A DNA stretch of 64,000 nt from contig JAENYS010000002.1 of NCBI GenBank assembly GCA_016841645.1, positions 1 to 64,000 of the forward strand, in the 5' to 3' direction. This document shows, piece after piece, positions 34,558-44,046 of this stretch (position 1 is the first letter of the stretch; every line of letters begins with the position of its first letter). The notes under the pieces were generated by a model that was not told the DNA's origin, did no database searches, and was given only the letters and a program-made list of their open reading frames with translations. The translations under genes were made by a program, and so were the position numbers. The stretch is from Desulfoscipio geothermicus (lineage in GTDB: Bacteria > Bacillota > Desulfotomaculia > Desulfotomaculales > Desulfallaceae).

Positions 34558-35661
34558 ATGATAAGGACGCAAGAATATAATCTAAACTTTGGCCCACAGC
34601 ACCCCAGTACTCACGGTGTGTTTCGGTTGCTCCTTACTCTAGATGGAGAAAGAGTGGTCAAAGCCGAGCCAATTTGCGGTTACCTGCATCGTGGTATTGA
34701 AAAACTCGCGGAATCTCGCACCTATACCCAGATAATTCCTTATACCGACCGCATGGATTACCTGGCAGCAATGCTCCAAAACTGGGGCTATGTGATGGCT
34801 GTGGAAAAACTGATGGGTGTAGAAGTGCCGGAAAAGGCCGAATACATGAGGGTTATTTCCGGTGAGCTTTCTCGTCTGGCCAGTCACTTGATTGCAATAG
34901 GCACATACTCATTGGATATCGGTGCTTTTACAGGGTTCCTGCTTGCCTTCCGTGAGCGTGAAACAACTATGGACTTGCTTGAGGAATTAACCGGTTCCCG
35001 GATGACCTTGAGTTTTGCTCGTATTGGCGGTGTGGCGGCTGATGCACCCGAGGGCTGGTTAGATAAAGTGGATAAATTCATGGATAAATTGCCGGATTGT
35101 ATAGATGAGTATGACGGTTTGATTACCGGCAATGAAATATTCCAGGCCCGAACCAGGGATGTGGGGGTGCTTAAACCGGAAACGGCCATCAATTACAGCA
35201 TCAGTGGTCCGACTTTAAGAGGCAGCGGGGTTGACTATGACCTGCGCAAGGCCAAGCCTTACGGTATTTATGACCGGTTTGATTTTGAAGTGCCACTGGG
35301 CAAGAACGGCGACTGCTTTGACCGGTTTGACTGTCGGATGCGGGAGATGCGTCAGATAATAAGGATTGTCAAACAAGCTATCGAACAAATTAAAGAAATC
35401 GATGGTCCGGTTATCGCTAAAGTGCCTAAAGTGCTTAAGCCGCCCAAAGGAGATGCTTACGAGGAAATTGAAACTTCCAAGGGCATCATAGGTTACTATG
35501 TGGTCAGTGATGGCAGTACTAAGCCATATCGTGTCCATGTGCGCAGGCCTTCCTTTATTAATTTGGGTTATCTTGATGAAATGCTGCGTGGCTACTTGGT
35601 AGCTGACGTAGTAGCCATCCTGGGTAGTATCGACATAATGTTAGGTGAAGTGGATTGTTAA
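34558..35661 (+). CDS. nuoD: Complex I subunit D (49-kDa)
   Basis: 367 residues, homologous to NiFe hydrogenase large subunits but without NiFe ligands. The quinone-site motif is [15 protein letters not shown], followed by [13 protein letters not shown] and the quinone-binding region RMDYLAAM. It forms the quinone pocket with NuoB. Confidence 0.96.
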   Translation: MIRTQEYNLNFGPQHPSTHGVFRLLLTLDGERVVKAEPICGYLHRGIEKLAESRTYTQIIPYTDRMDYLAAMLQNWGYVMAVEKLMGVEVPEKAEYMRVISGELSRLASHLIAIGTYSLDIGAFTGFLLAFRERETTMDLLEELTGSRMTLSFARIGGVAADAPEGWLDKVDKFMDKLPDCIDEYDGLITGNEIFQARTRDVGVLKPETAINYSISGPTLRGSGVDYDLRKAKPYGIYDRFDFEVPLGKNGDCFDRFDCRMREMRQIIRIVKQAIEQIKEIDGPVIAKVPKVLKPPKGDAYEEIETSKGIIGYYVVSDGSTKPYRVHVRRPSFINLGYLDEMLRGYLVADVVAILGSIDIMLGEVDC

Positions 35662-35690
35662 CAAATACGGGATCATAGGGGAGAAGAGGC

Positions 35691-36737
35691 ATGTTCGAAA
35701 ATTTATTTGTAGGCATAGCCGATGGGCTAAGATCTCTTCTCGGTGGCCTACCCCTGGAAATCAACGAGGCCATCGTAATGCTAGTCAAGCTTGTGGCTAT
35801 CCTCGTGTTTATCTTAGTTAATGCACTGTGGCTGGTGTACATGGAGCGTAAGGTTGCCGGCTACATGCAGGCCCGTATTGGCCCCAACCGGGTCGGTCCT
35901 AAGGGACTTTTGCAAACATCGGCGGATATAGGCAAATTAATCTGCAAAGAGATTATTATCCACAAGGATACGGACAAAGTGGTATTTATGCTTGCTCCGG
36001 TGCTGGTTTTCGTGCCTACTTTGATGGTGTTTGCGGTGATTCCCTTCGGCAAAAACATGGCGGCCATTGATATGAATATTGGTTTGTTGTACCTTTTAGC
36101 TATTGCCTCATTGTCTACTGTAATATTTTGGATGGCCGGTTGGGCATCCAACAATAAGTATTCATTGCTCGGTAGTATGCGTTCGGTAGCTCAGATGGTT
36201 AGTTACGAATTACCGATGGTACTGGCTATTCTGGGTGTGATCATGATTACGGGAAGTTTGAAGATGTCCGATATTATTGCTGCACAGGAGCACACCTGGT
36301 TTATTTTCACCCAGCCGATCGCCTTTTTAATTTTCTTTATCGCATCTGTGTCAGAATGCAACCGTGCCCCGTTTGACCTGATAGAAGCTGAATCCGAGCT
36401 GGTCAACGGGTTTAACACTGAATACAGCGGTATGGCTTTTGCTATGTTTTACTTGGCTGAATACGCTAATATGCTGGTGTGTTGTGCCATGGTCACAATT
36501 TTATTTTTGGGTGGCTGGCTTGCACCATTTGGTTTGGACTTTATTCCATCCTGGTTATGGTTTTTTATCAAGATGTATGTCGTGATGTTTGTTATTATGC
36601 AGCTTCGCTGGACTTATCCCCGTATCAGGGTGGACCAGCTTATGGGTTTTGGCTGGAAGGTGCTAGTGCCCCTTTCTCTGGCCAATATCTTTGTAACCGG
36701 TATAGGTATGTACATTTACCGGGCGATAGGGTGGTGA
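35691..36737 (+). CDS. nuoH: Complex I subunit H
   Basis: 348 residues, about eight membrane helices. The quinone-entry loop contains YMERKVAGYMQARIGPNRVG; later comes ASVSECNRAPFDLIEAESEL. It connects the quinone site to the proton-pumping arm. Confidence 0.96.
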   Translation: MFENLFVGIADGLRSLLGGLPLEINEAIVMLVKLVAILVFILVNALWLVYMERKVAGYMQARIGPNRVGPKGLLQTSADIGKLICKEIIIHKDTDKVVFMLAPVLVFVPTLMVFAVIPFGKNMAAIDMNIGLLYLLAIASLSTVIFWMAGWASNNKYSLLGSMRSVAQMVSYELPMVLAILGVIMITGSLKMSDIIAAQEHTWFIFTQPIAFLIFFIASVSECNRAPFDLIEAESELVNGFNTEYSGMAFAMFYLAEYANMLVCCAMVTILFLGGWLAPFGLDFIPSWLWFFIKMYVVMFVIMQLRWTYPRIRVDQLMGFGWKVLVPLSLANIFVTGIGMYIYRAIGW

Positions 36738-36741
36738 TTGC

Positions 36742-37248
36742 ATGTTTGGTAAAGGGTTAGTAAAAGGTATGCAAATTACTTGGAAAGAGTTTTGGGCACC
36801 CAAGGCGACTATTCAGTACCCCGAACATCAGAACCCGATCCCGGATCGCTTCCATGGCCGGTTTGTTTTGGACCTGAATAATTGTATTGCCTGCGGTATG
36901 TGTGCCAATGCTTGTCCAAACAAGGTGATTAGTTTACGAAAACAAAAGGTTGGCACTAAACAGTTTCTCACTAATTATGTAATGAATATCCAGTATTGCA
37001 TGTTCTGCGGGTTGTGTGTTGAAAGCTGTCCAAAAGATGCACTGCATTTTTCCAAGGTAATCAATATGAACCAGTATTTTTACAATAACATCCCATTAGT
37101 TTTGGTACAGCGTGAAGCACCCGCTGAACCGGTGGAAAAGGAAAAACCGGCAGCCAAGCCGACATCTCAGCCTAAGGCTGATAAATCTGCGCCTACTGCC
37201 AAATCCGAGGTTGCCGCCAGCAAGGCTTCCGATAAGGAGGGTGAGTAA
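36742..37248 (+). CDS. nuoI: Complex I subunit I (ferredoxin-type)
   Basis: 168 residues with two 4Fe-4S motifs, CIACGMCANACP and CMFCGLCVESCP, which bind N6a and N6b. After residue ~125 there is an unusual Pro/Ala/Lys-rich, low-complexity tail (EKEKPAAKPTSQPKADKSAP). In the absence of nuoEFG, NuoI is the likely entry point for electrons from ferredoxin or another soluble donor. Confidence 0.94.
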   Translation: MFGKGLVKGMQITWKEFWAPKATIQYPEHQNPIPDRFHGRFVLDLNNCIACGMCANACPNKVISLRKQKVGTKQFLTNYVMNIQYCMFCGLCVESCPKDALHFSKVINMNQYFYNNIPLVLVQREAPAEPVEKEKPAAKPTSQPKADKSAPTAKSEVAASKASDKEGE

Positions 37249-37251
37249 CCG

Positions 37252-37806
37252 ATGGAAACCAGTATATATAGTGTAATTGCTTTTTACGCCTTGGCAATAA
37301 CTATTCTGGGTAATGCCGCTCTGGTGGTATTTGCACGCAATATTGTGCACTCTGTGTTGTTTCTAGCTATAACCTTTATATCCATGGCCGGGCTGTTCTT
37401 GCTGCTGGATGCCGACTTTATCGCTGCTATACAGGTGCTGGTATACGCCGGTGCTGTGTGTATTATGGTGGTATTTGGTATTATGCTGATTCAGCGGCCT
37501 GATATGAAGGATACTAATCTGTTTAACACTCAATTGATAGCCGGTACCGGTGTTGTGGCTCTGGTGTTTGCTTTGTGCGCTATTCTTGCCGGCCGCACCG
37601 CCTGGACTGATCTGGTAGCAACGCAAGCGGTACCTGAAAATACTATACAGGTTATCGGCGCATTATTGATGAGCAAATATGTCATTCCGTTTGAAGTAGT
37701 GGCCATTCTTTTGCTGGTGGCGCTGATTGGTGCCATTGTCATAGCCAGGGATGAGTCCAGTGCAATTGCCGTGGATGAGGGGGTGAAGGCCAATGCTCAC
37801 GATTAG
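37252..37806 (+). CDS. nuoJ: Complex I subunit J
   Basis: 184 residues, five membrane helices, with the conserved GAVCIMVVFGIMLIQRPD segment. It is a membrane-arm subunit between NuoH and the antiporter subunits. Overlaps nuoK by 14 bases. Confidence 0.93.
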   Translation: METSIYSVIAFYALAITILGNAALVVFARNIVHSVLFLAITFISMAGLFLLLDADFIAAIQVLVYAGAVCIMVVFGIMLIQRPDMKDTNLFNTQLIAGTGVVALVFALCAILAGRTAWTDLVATQAVPENTIQVIGALLMSKYVIPFEVVAILLLVALIGAIVIARDESSAIAVDEGVKANAHD

Positions 37807-38107
37807 CTTGACTCATTATGTGGTGCTTTCGGCCCTTTTATTCAGTATCGGCCTGTTTGGTGTTATAACCAAGCGCAATGCTGTGGCTGTCTTGATTTGT
37901 ATCGAGATTATGCTTAACGCGGTAAATATCAATTTGGTGGCTTTTAGCAAGTACATTACCCCAATGGATTTTACCGGACAAATATTTTCCTTGTTTGTCA
38001 TCACTGTGGCCGCCGCCGAAGTGGGTATAGGGTTGGCCATTATCATAGCCATCTACCGCAATAAGCTGTCCGTAAATCTTGACGATTTCGACTGGCTTAA
38101 ATGGTAG
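37793..38107 (+). CDS. nuoK: Complex I subunit K
   Basis: 104 residues, three membrane helices with the buried Glu in CIEIMLNAVNINLVAF and a second in AAAEVGIGLAIIIAIYR. These glutamates lie on the proton path. MrpC-like fold. Confidence 0.94.
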   Translation: MLTISLTHYVVLSALLFSIGLFGVITKRNAVAVLICIEIMLNAVNINLVAFSKYITPMDFTGQIFSLFVITVAAAEVGIGLAIIIAIYRNKLSVNLDDFDWLKW

Positions 38108-38137
38108 GACTTTAAAGAAGGTAGGTGCTTTTAAATA

Positions 38138-40072
38138 ATGTATGTTGAATTTGCAATGCAGCATGCATGGTTGGTACCGCTCCTTCCCGCCCTTGCCTTT
38201 GTGGCGATAGTATTCCTCACCCGCCCATGGCAAAAGCTAAGTGCTATCTTGGCGGTGGGATCAATGGCCTTATCCTGTGTCATTGCCACACTGGCGGCGT
38301 ACGGGATTTTTACCAATCATGAATATGCGGAAAAACCGTTAGTTTACGCCACGCGATGGTTTTCCCTGGGATTAGCGGGAATGCCTGATTTACAAATAGA
38401 CGTAGGCGTACAGTTAGACCCTGTATCGGCCATGATGTTGGTCATGGTTTCGTTTATCTCTACATTTATATTTTTATACTCTATGGGCTATATGAATGGT
38501 GAAGATGGTTATTCAGTATTCTTTTCATACCTGTCACTGTTCGGTGCTTCCATGCTCCTGCTGACCCTTTCCAGCAATCTGCTGCAGATGTTTGTCGGTT
38601 GGGAACTGGTGGGACTATGTTCCTACCTGCTGATAGGCTTTTATACGCATAAAATATCAGCCCGAGAGGCGGCCAAAAAAGCCTTTGTTACCTGCAGAAT
38701 AGCGGATTTTGGTCTGTTGCTGGGTCTTTTGTCGCTGCAGATAGTATTTGGCACGCTGAACCTGACTGAGCTTGGGGAAAAAATTTCCCACTTTGAGGAT
38801 TATACAAACTTTGGCATCCTGACCATGATTGCCGTGCTTGTATTTATGGGCCCGATCGCTAAATCCGGTCAGTTTCCATTGCACGTGTGGTTGCCGGATG
38901 CTATGGAAGGTCCCACTCCGGTCAGTGCGCTGATCCATGCTGCCACCATGGTTGTGGCTGGTGTTTATTTGGTGGGCCGCACCATGTTCCTGTTCCACGA
39001 AGTGGAATCGGCCATGCTGTTGGTGGCTGTCACCGGTGCCTTTACCGCACTGTTTGCCGCTACCATTGCTCTTACGCAGCGTGAAATTAAAAAGATCCTG
39101 GCGTATTCCACGGTCAGCCAGCTGGGTTATATGATGCTGGCTCTGGGCGTAGGAAGTCTAACTGCTGGTATGTTCCATATGTGGACCCACGCTTTCTTCA
39201 AAGCCCTGATGTTCCTTGGCGCCGGTAGTGTGTTGGTTGCCCTGCATCACAAGGCCGATGTATGGGATATGGGTGGACTGGTTAAGAAAATGCCCATCAC
39301 TGCCTGGACGTTTGTCATTGGCGGTCTGGCCATTGCCGGTATCCCTCCTTTTGCGGGCTTTTGGAGTAAGGATGAAATTTTAGTTGCTACACTGGCCGAA
39401 GGGCACTATGTACTGTTTGCCATGGCGGCGTTTACCGCGTTTTTAACCGCGTTTTATATGTGGCGGTTGATTTTCCTTGCTTTCTTTGGCAAAGAAAACC
39501 CTGCCAATCATCCCAAAGAGTCACCGTGGACAATGACTGTTCCCCTGATAGTTCTAGCCGTGGGTGCTATAGGAGCCGGTTGGCTGGGTACTCCTTGGCA
39601 CAATGTATGGGCGGAATGGATTTACTTCGGTCATCCGCACCATGCTGCAGCTAACTATGGTGCCATGCTGTTGTCGGTAGTGTTGGCTGTCGCCGGTATT
39701 GGTCTAGCCTATACGATGTATTTGAAAGATACTGAAAAGGTAAAGGCCAAAGCTATGGCCGAACAGTACAGTACTGCGTACCGGGTGCTCGTTAATAAAT
39801 ACTACATTGATGAGCTGTACCTGTGGTTCAACCACGCGCTGGTAGATGGTGCTGCTAAAATCTTTTACCTGTTTGATATTTATATCGTGGATAGCATTGT
39901 TAATGGCATAGGCGCCTTCGCCAAGGTTTCCGGGGAAGGTTTGCGTGTGTTCCAAACCGGCCGGCTGCAGAACTATGTGTTGATATTCTTTATTGGTGTG
40001 CTGGTTGTGGCCGTATTAATGGCCTTTGTCGGTCCGTCTAACGCCGTTCCGGTTTTAGGAGGTGTTAAGTAA
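38138..40072 (+). CDS. nuoL: Complex I subunit L (antiporter-like)
   Basis: 644 residues, about 16 membrane helices. Antiporter motifs are VGWELVGLCSYLLIGFY, PLHVWLPDAMEGPTPVSALIHAA and ILAYSTVSQLGYMMLALG. The C-terminal lateral helix of NuoL clamps the membrane arm. TAATG overlap with nuoM. Confidence 0.96.
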   Translation: MYVEFAMQHAWLVPLLPALAFVAIVFLTRPWQKLSAILAVGSMALSCVIATLAAYGIFTNHEYAEKPLVYATRWFSLGLAGMPDLQIDVGVQLDPVSAMMLVMVSFISTFIFLYSMGYMNGEDGYSVFFSYLSLFGASMLLLTLSSNLLQMFVGWELVGLCSYLLIGFYTHKISAREAAKKAFVTCRIADFGLLLGLLSLQIVFGTLNLTELGEKISHFEDYTNFGILTMIAVLVFMGPIAKSGQFPLHVWLPDAMEGPTPVSALIHAATMVVAGVYLVGRTMFLFHEVESAMLLVAVTGAFTALFAATIALTQREIKKILAYSTVSQLGYMMLALGVGSLTAGMFHMWTHAFFKALMFLGAGSVLVALHHKADVWDMGGLVKKMPITAWTFVIGGLAIAGIPPFAGFWSKDEILVATLAEGHYVLFAMAAFTAFLTAFYMWRLIFLAFFGKENPANHPKESPWTMTVPLIVLAVGAIGAGWLGTPWHNVWAEWIYFGHPHHAAANYGAMLLSVVLAVAGIGLAYTMYLKDTEKVKAKAMAEQYSTAYRVLVNKYYIDELYLWFNHALVDGAAKIFYLFDIYIVDSIVNGIGAFAKVSGEGLRVFQTGRLQNYVLIFFIGVLVVAVLMAFVGPSNAVPVLGGVK

Positions 40073-41592
40073 TGGATTTTCCGATCCTGTTAACCATTTT
40101 ACTGGCACCGCTGGTTGCGTCTTTAGTGCTGATGTTTATTCCAAAGGAAGAAAACATCCTGATTAAGAGTATTTCCGCTGCAGGTATGTTTGTTTCCCTG
40201 GCCTTAAGCCTGTATGCCTACTTTACTTATAACCAGGATATCGGCGGTTTGCAGTTCGTTTTCGGGCATGATATGCCCTGGATTAGTGATTTAGGCGTCA
40301 CGTTTTTCCTGGCCGTGGACGGCATTAGCTTACCCATGCTGCTGCTGACCAACTTAATTGGTTTTTCAGCTATATTTGCTTCCTGGAATATCAATAACCG
40401 GCCCAAGGAATTTTTTATCCTGCTATTAATGTTGATTGCCGGTGTTATGGGTACCTTTATCGCTCATGACTTGTTTATATTCCTGCTGTTCTATGAAGTG
40501 GTGGTTATCCCCATTTACATTCTGGTGATTATCTGGGGTAGCTCCAAACGGGTTACTAAGGAATATGCCGGTATGAAACTGACTATGTACCTGCTCATCG
40601 GGAGTGGGTTCCTGTTAGTCGGCGTTATTGCCCTGTTTGTTAAAACAACCGCTATTGCCGGCCACCCGGATATGAGCTTTACCGGAATGGCTATGGCGGC
40701 CCAGCAGTTAGGAGAGTTTGATCAAATTTGGCTGTTTGCGCTGATGCTGTTTGGTTTTGGTTCACTGATCTCAATGTGGCCATTCCACTCCTGGTCACCC
40801 GACGGCTATGCCGGCGCACCTACTGCGGTAAGTATGATTCACGCCGGTGTATTGAAAAAAATTGGTGGCTACGGTTTAATTAAGATTGCCGTTTATATGC
40901 TGCCCCTAGGTGCTTCATTCTTTGCCCCCTACATGGCCGTATTGGGTGTTATCGGTGTAGCCTACGCAGCCATGGGCGCTATGGCTCAGAAAGACCTTAA
41001 ATATGTCGTCGGTTATTCCAGTGTCAGTCACATGGGCTATGTTATTTTGGCCGTAGCCTGCTTAAATGTTATTGGTATAAACGGTGCCGTGGCCAATATG
41101 TTCGCGCATGGTGTAATGGCGGCTCTGTTCTTCTCCATGATCGGCTTTATTTACGAAAAAACACATACCCGCTGGATTCCGGATATGGGCGGTCTGGCTC
41201 GCCAAACGCCGCGGCTGGCTGTGGGATTTATGCTGGCGGCGATGGCTTCTCTGGGATTACCCGGATTAGTCAGCTTCGTACCTGAATTTACCATCTTCAT
41301 TGCCAGTTTCGATGTATATGGCGGTGTGGCGGTTATAGGTATTGCGGGTATCATTATAACGGCTCTTTATGTTCTGCGTGCCGGTGCCAATACTCTTTTT
41401 GGTCCGCCGCGTCCAGAATATGATCACCTGGAAGATATCAAGGGACCGGAAATGGTGCCTTTGGTTGTACTGGGTACCGTACTGGTTGTTGGAGGTTGCC
41501 TCCCCTCCTTGTTATTTGACATGATTAACAGTGGCGTCGTGCCCCTGCATGCTGCGATAAGCGACGCGCTCCAGTTAGGGGGGAAGTTATAA
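40072..41592 (+). CDS. nuoM: Complex I subunit M (antiporter-like)
   Basis: 506 residues, about 14 membrane helices, with FLLFYEVVVIPIYILVIIWG, PFHSWSPDGYAGAPTAVSMI and KYVVGYSSVSHMGYVIL. It is a proton-pumping subunit. The start codon overlaps the nuoL stop. Confidence 0.96.
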   Translation: MDFPILLTILLAPLVASLVLMFIPKEENILIKSISAAGMFVSLALSLYAYFTYNQDIGGLQFVFGHDMPWISDLGVTFFLAVDGISLPMLLLTNLIGFSAIFASWNINNRPKEFFILLLMLIAGVMGTFIAHDLFIFLLFYEVVVIPIYILVIIWGSSKRVTKEYAGMKLTMYLLIGSGFLLVGVIALFVKTTAIAGHPDMSFTGMAMAAQQLGEFDQIWLFALMLFGFGSLISMWPFHSWSPDGYAGAPTAVSMIHAGVLKKIGGYGLIKIAVYMLPLGASFFAPYMAVLGVIGVAYAAMGAMAQKDLKYVVGYSSVSHMGYVILAVACLNVIGINGAVANMFAHGVMAALFFSMIGFIYEKTHTRWIPDMGGLARQTPRLAVGFMLAAMASLGLPGLVSFVPEFTIFIASFDVYGGVAVIGIAGIIITALYVLRAGANTLFGPPRPEYDHLEDIKGPEMVPLVVLGTVLVVGGCLPSLLFDMINSGVVPLHAAISDALQLGGKL

Positions 41593-43047
41593 ATGCCAGC
41601 TGATATGTTTGTTTTAACGTTACCTTTTGACCCTTCTGCATTGACCTTGGAAATGTTGATGGCAGTGTTGGCTACGCTAGTGCTCATAATGGGTATTATC
41701 GTACCCAAAGGCTCCAGGCATGGTCTTGGTTGGGTCAGCTTACTGGGCATACTGGGCATACTGGCGGTGGCCGTGTCACTATGGGGTGAAAAACGGGAAC
41801 TGCTAAATGGTATGTACCTGCTGGACAATTATGCGCTGTTTTGGAAGATCACTTTCATGACGGCGGCGGCGCTAGTGATACTGGGTTGCATGCGGTTTAT
41901 CGATAATATGGGCAACCAGGCCGAGTATTACAGCCTTACTTTATTTGCTACCTTAGGCATGATGGTCATGGCCTCAGCGGGAGACTTTATCACTTTCTAC
42001 CTAGGCCTAGAATTAATGACACTGTCATTTGTCATTTTGGTATGCTTTCGCAAGACAGATGCCAAATCAGTGGAGGCGGGCATTAAGTATTTATTGCTGG
42101 CTGGGATGAGCTCAGCAGTACTACTCTATGGTTTAACACTGATATATGGCCTGACCGGCAGCATTACCATACTTGAAATAGGTAGGATTATAGCTATGCA
42201 ACCGTTATCGCCTGCTCTAGTGCTGGCTGTTGTGCTGGTTATCGCCGGACTCGGTTTCAAAATATCGGCTGTGCCGTTCCACATGTGGTCACCCGACGTT
42301 TACGAAGGTGCTCCAACTCCGGTGACAGCGTATTTGGCCGTAGGTTCTAAGGCTGCATCGTTTGCGATTATTATGCGGTTGTTCATTTCCGGGCTGCCTG
42401 GTATTTGGGAAAACTGGGCGATGGTAATGGCCATTCTGGCTGCAGTGACCATTATTGTGGGTAACTTGGTGGCTATCCCGCAAACCAACATCAAAAGGAT
42501 GCTGGCGTACTCCAGTATTGCTCAGGCGGGTTATATACTAGTAGGTTTAGTTACTGCAACCGAAGCCGGTATCAAAGGTGTCATGTTCTATGCGTTCCTA
42601 TATGTATTTGCTACTATGGCAGCCTTTGTTGTGGTAGCGTACTATTATAACGTCGCCGGCAGTGATGAGTTGAAGGATTATGCCGGTTTGGCCCAGCGTT
42701 CTCCTTTATTGGCTGCGGTTATGCTGGTGGCGTTGCTGAGCATGGCTGGAATACCTCCGCTTGCCGGCTTCGCAGGTAAATTCTACTTGTTCAAGACTAT
42801 CGTAGACGGGTACCTGTGGCTAGTATTTGTTGGTTTGATAATGAGTATGGTGTCAGTGTATTATTACCTGCGGGTGGCACTGGTCATGTATCGCGATGAT
42901 CCTGTTGACGCAACACCGATTAGTGTATCCAGCCCTGTAGCTGTGACGCTGGTTTTTGCCACTATAGCTACACTGGTCATTGGTATTTGCCCTGGACCGC
43001 TTTCCGAAATAGTTAATGGCGCTGCTCATACATTCTTCTTACATTAG
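41593..43047 (+). CDS. nuoN: Complex I subunit N (antiporter-like)
   Basis: 484 residues, about 14 membrane helices with YLGLELMTLSFVILVCF, PFHMWSPDVYEGAPTPVTAY and RMLAYSSIAQAGYILVGL. Last gene of the operon; a terminator follows. No nuoE, F or G adjoins. Confidence 0.96.
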   Translation: MPADMFVLTLPFDPSALTLEMLMAVLATLVLIMGIIVPKGSRHGLGWVSLLGILGILAVAVSLWGEKRELLNGMYLLDNYALFWKITFMTAAALVILGCMRFIDNMGNQAEYYSLTLFATLGMMVMASAGDFITFYLGLELMTLSFVILVCFRKTDAKSVEAGIKYLLLAGMSSAVLLYGLTLIYGLTGSITILEIGRIIAMQPLSPALVLAVVLVIAGLGFKISAVPFHMWSPDVYEGAPTPVTAYLAVGSKAASFAIIMRLFISGLPGIWENWAMVMAILAAVTIIVGNLVAIPQTNIKRMLAYSSIAQAGYILVGLVTATEAGIKGVMFYAFLYVFATMAAFVVVAYYYNVAGSDELKDYAGLAQRSPLLAAVMLVALLSMAGIPPLAGFAGKFYLFKTIVDGYLWLVFVGLIMSMVSVYYYLRVALVMYRDDPVDATPISVSSPVAVTLVFATIATLVIGICPGPLSEIVNGAAHTFFLH

Positions 43048-43060
43048 TATAATTATTAAA

Positions 43061-43101
43061 AAAAAAAGCCTCTTACTTGTAAGTGAGGGGCTTTTTTTTT
43101 T
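43061..43101 (+). terminator. Terminator of the nuo operon
   Basis: A7GCC on the left pairs with GGGGCTTTTTTTTT on the right through an imperfect stem with G-U pairs, ending in a run of ten T. Confidence 0.8.
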
Positions 43102-43163
43102 GCTGCAGTTAGTCTATAATTCGTGATATAATAATGTTACATTCAATAGTTGGGGAGGATATT

Positions 43164-44042
43164 ATGGAGAACAACAAGGCATATCTTGGATCTGAGAAAT
43201 ATATTGCCTCAGACGAATTAATTAGTTCTGTTAATGTGGCGGCGTCGCTTAACCGGCCGCTTTTAATCAAGGGCGAACCGGGTACAGGTAAAACCATGCT
43301 GGCCCTTAGCGTTGCTGAAAATTTAAAGATGAAGCTAATCATCTGGAACATTAAATCAACTACTAAAGCTCAGGACGGCTTATATGTCTACGATACCGTG
43401 CAGCGTTTGTACGACAGTCAGTTTGGCGAAGGAGACGTGCGCGATATTAAACAATATATAAAACTGGGCAAGCTGGGAGATGCATTTACTTCGGAAGAGC
43501 GGGTTGTTTTGTTGATTGATGAAATTGATAAAGCTGACATTGAATTTCCCAATGACTTACTTTGGGAATTGGACCAGATGAACTTTTATATTCCCGAGAC
43601 CGGCGAAATAGTTACAGCTAAGCGGCGTCCCATTGTGGTTATTACCAGCAATGCCGAGAAGGAACTGCCGGATGCCTTCTTGCGCAGGTGTGTATTCCAT
43701 TACATTGCTTTCCCGGACCAAGAAATGATGAAACAAATTATCAAAGTACATTACCCGGAATTGGAAAATAACCTAGTGCGTGCGGCGGTTAATGCTTTTT
43801 ACAGCATCCGGAGCCTGCCGGGAATACAGAAAAAGCCCAGCACCAGTGAGTTATTGGACTGGGTTCAGGCGCTGGCGATTGGTGGTATTGATCCTCATTT
43901 AATTGAAAAAGAAATGCCTATGCCCGGGGTACTTCTGAAAAAGGACAACGATATGGAGATATGGAAGCGCAAGTTTGGTGGTGGTGCCGCTGATGCTCGG
44001 GCGGCAGCGAAGAAAAATATAACTGGTTACTGGCGGAGTTGA
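43164..44042 (+). CDS. MoxR-family AAA ATPase
   Basis: 292 residues, AAA+ ATPase: Walker A GEPGTGKTML, Walker B VVLLIDEIDKAD, sensor and Arg finger region ITSNAEKELPDAFLRRC. MoxR proteins work with VWA-domain partners as chaperones that insert metals or activate enzymes. ATG 43164 follows GGGGAGGA. The partner VWA gene starts four bases after the stop. Confidence 0.9.
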   Translation: MENNKAYLGSEKYIASDELISSVNVAASLNRPLLIKGEPGTGKTMLALSVAENLKMKLIIWNIKSTTKAQDGLYVYDTVQRLYDSQFGEGDVRDIKQYIKLGKLGDAFTSEERVVLLIDEIDKADIEFPNDLLWELDQMNFYIPETGEIVTAKRRPIVVITSNAEKELPDAFLRRCVFHYIAFPDQEMMKQIIKVHYPELENNLVRAAVNAFYSIRSLPGIQKKPSTSELLDWVQALAIGGIDPHLIEKEMPMPGVLLKKDNDMEIWKRKFGGGAADARAAAKKNITGYWRS

Positions 44043-44046
44043 TAAA

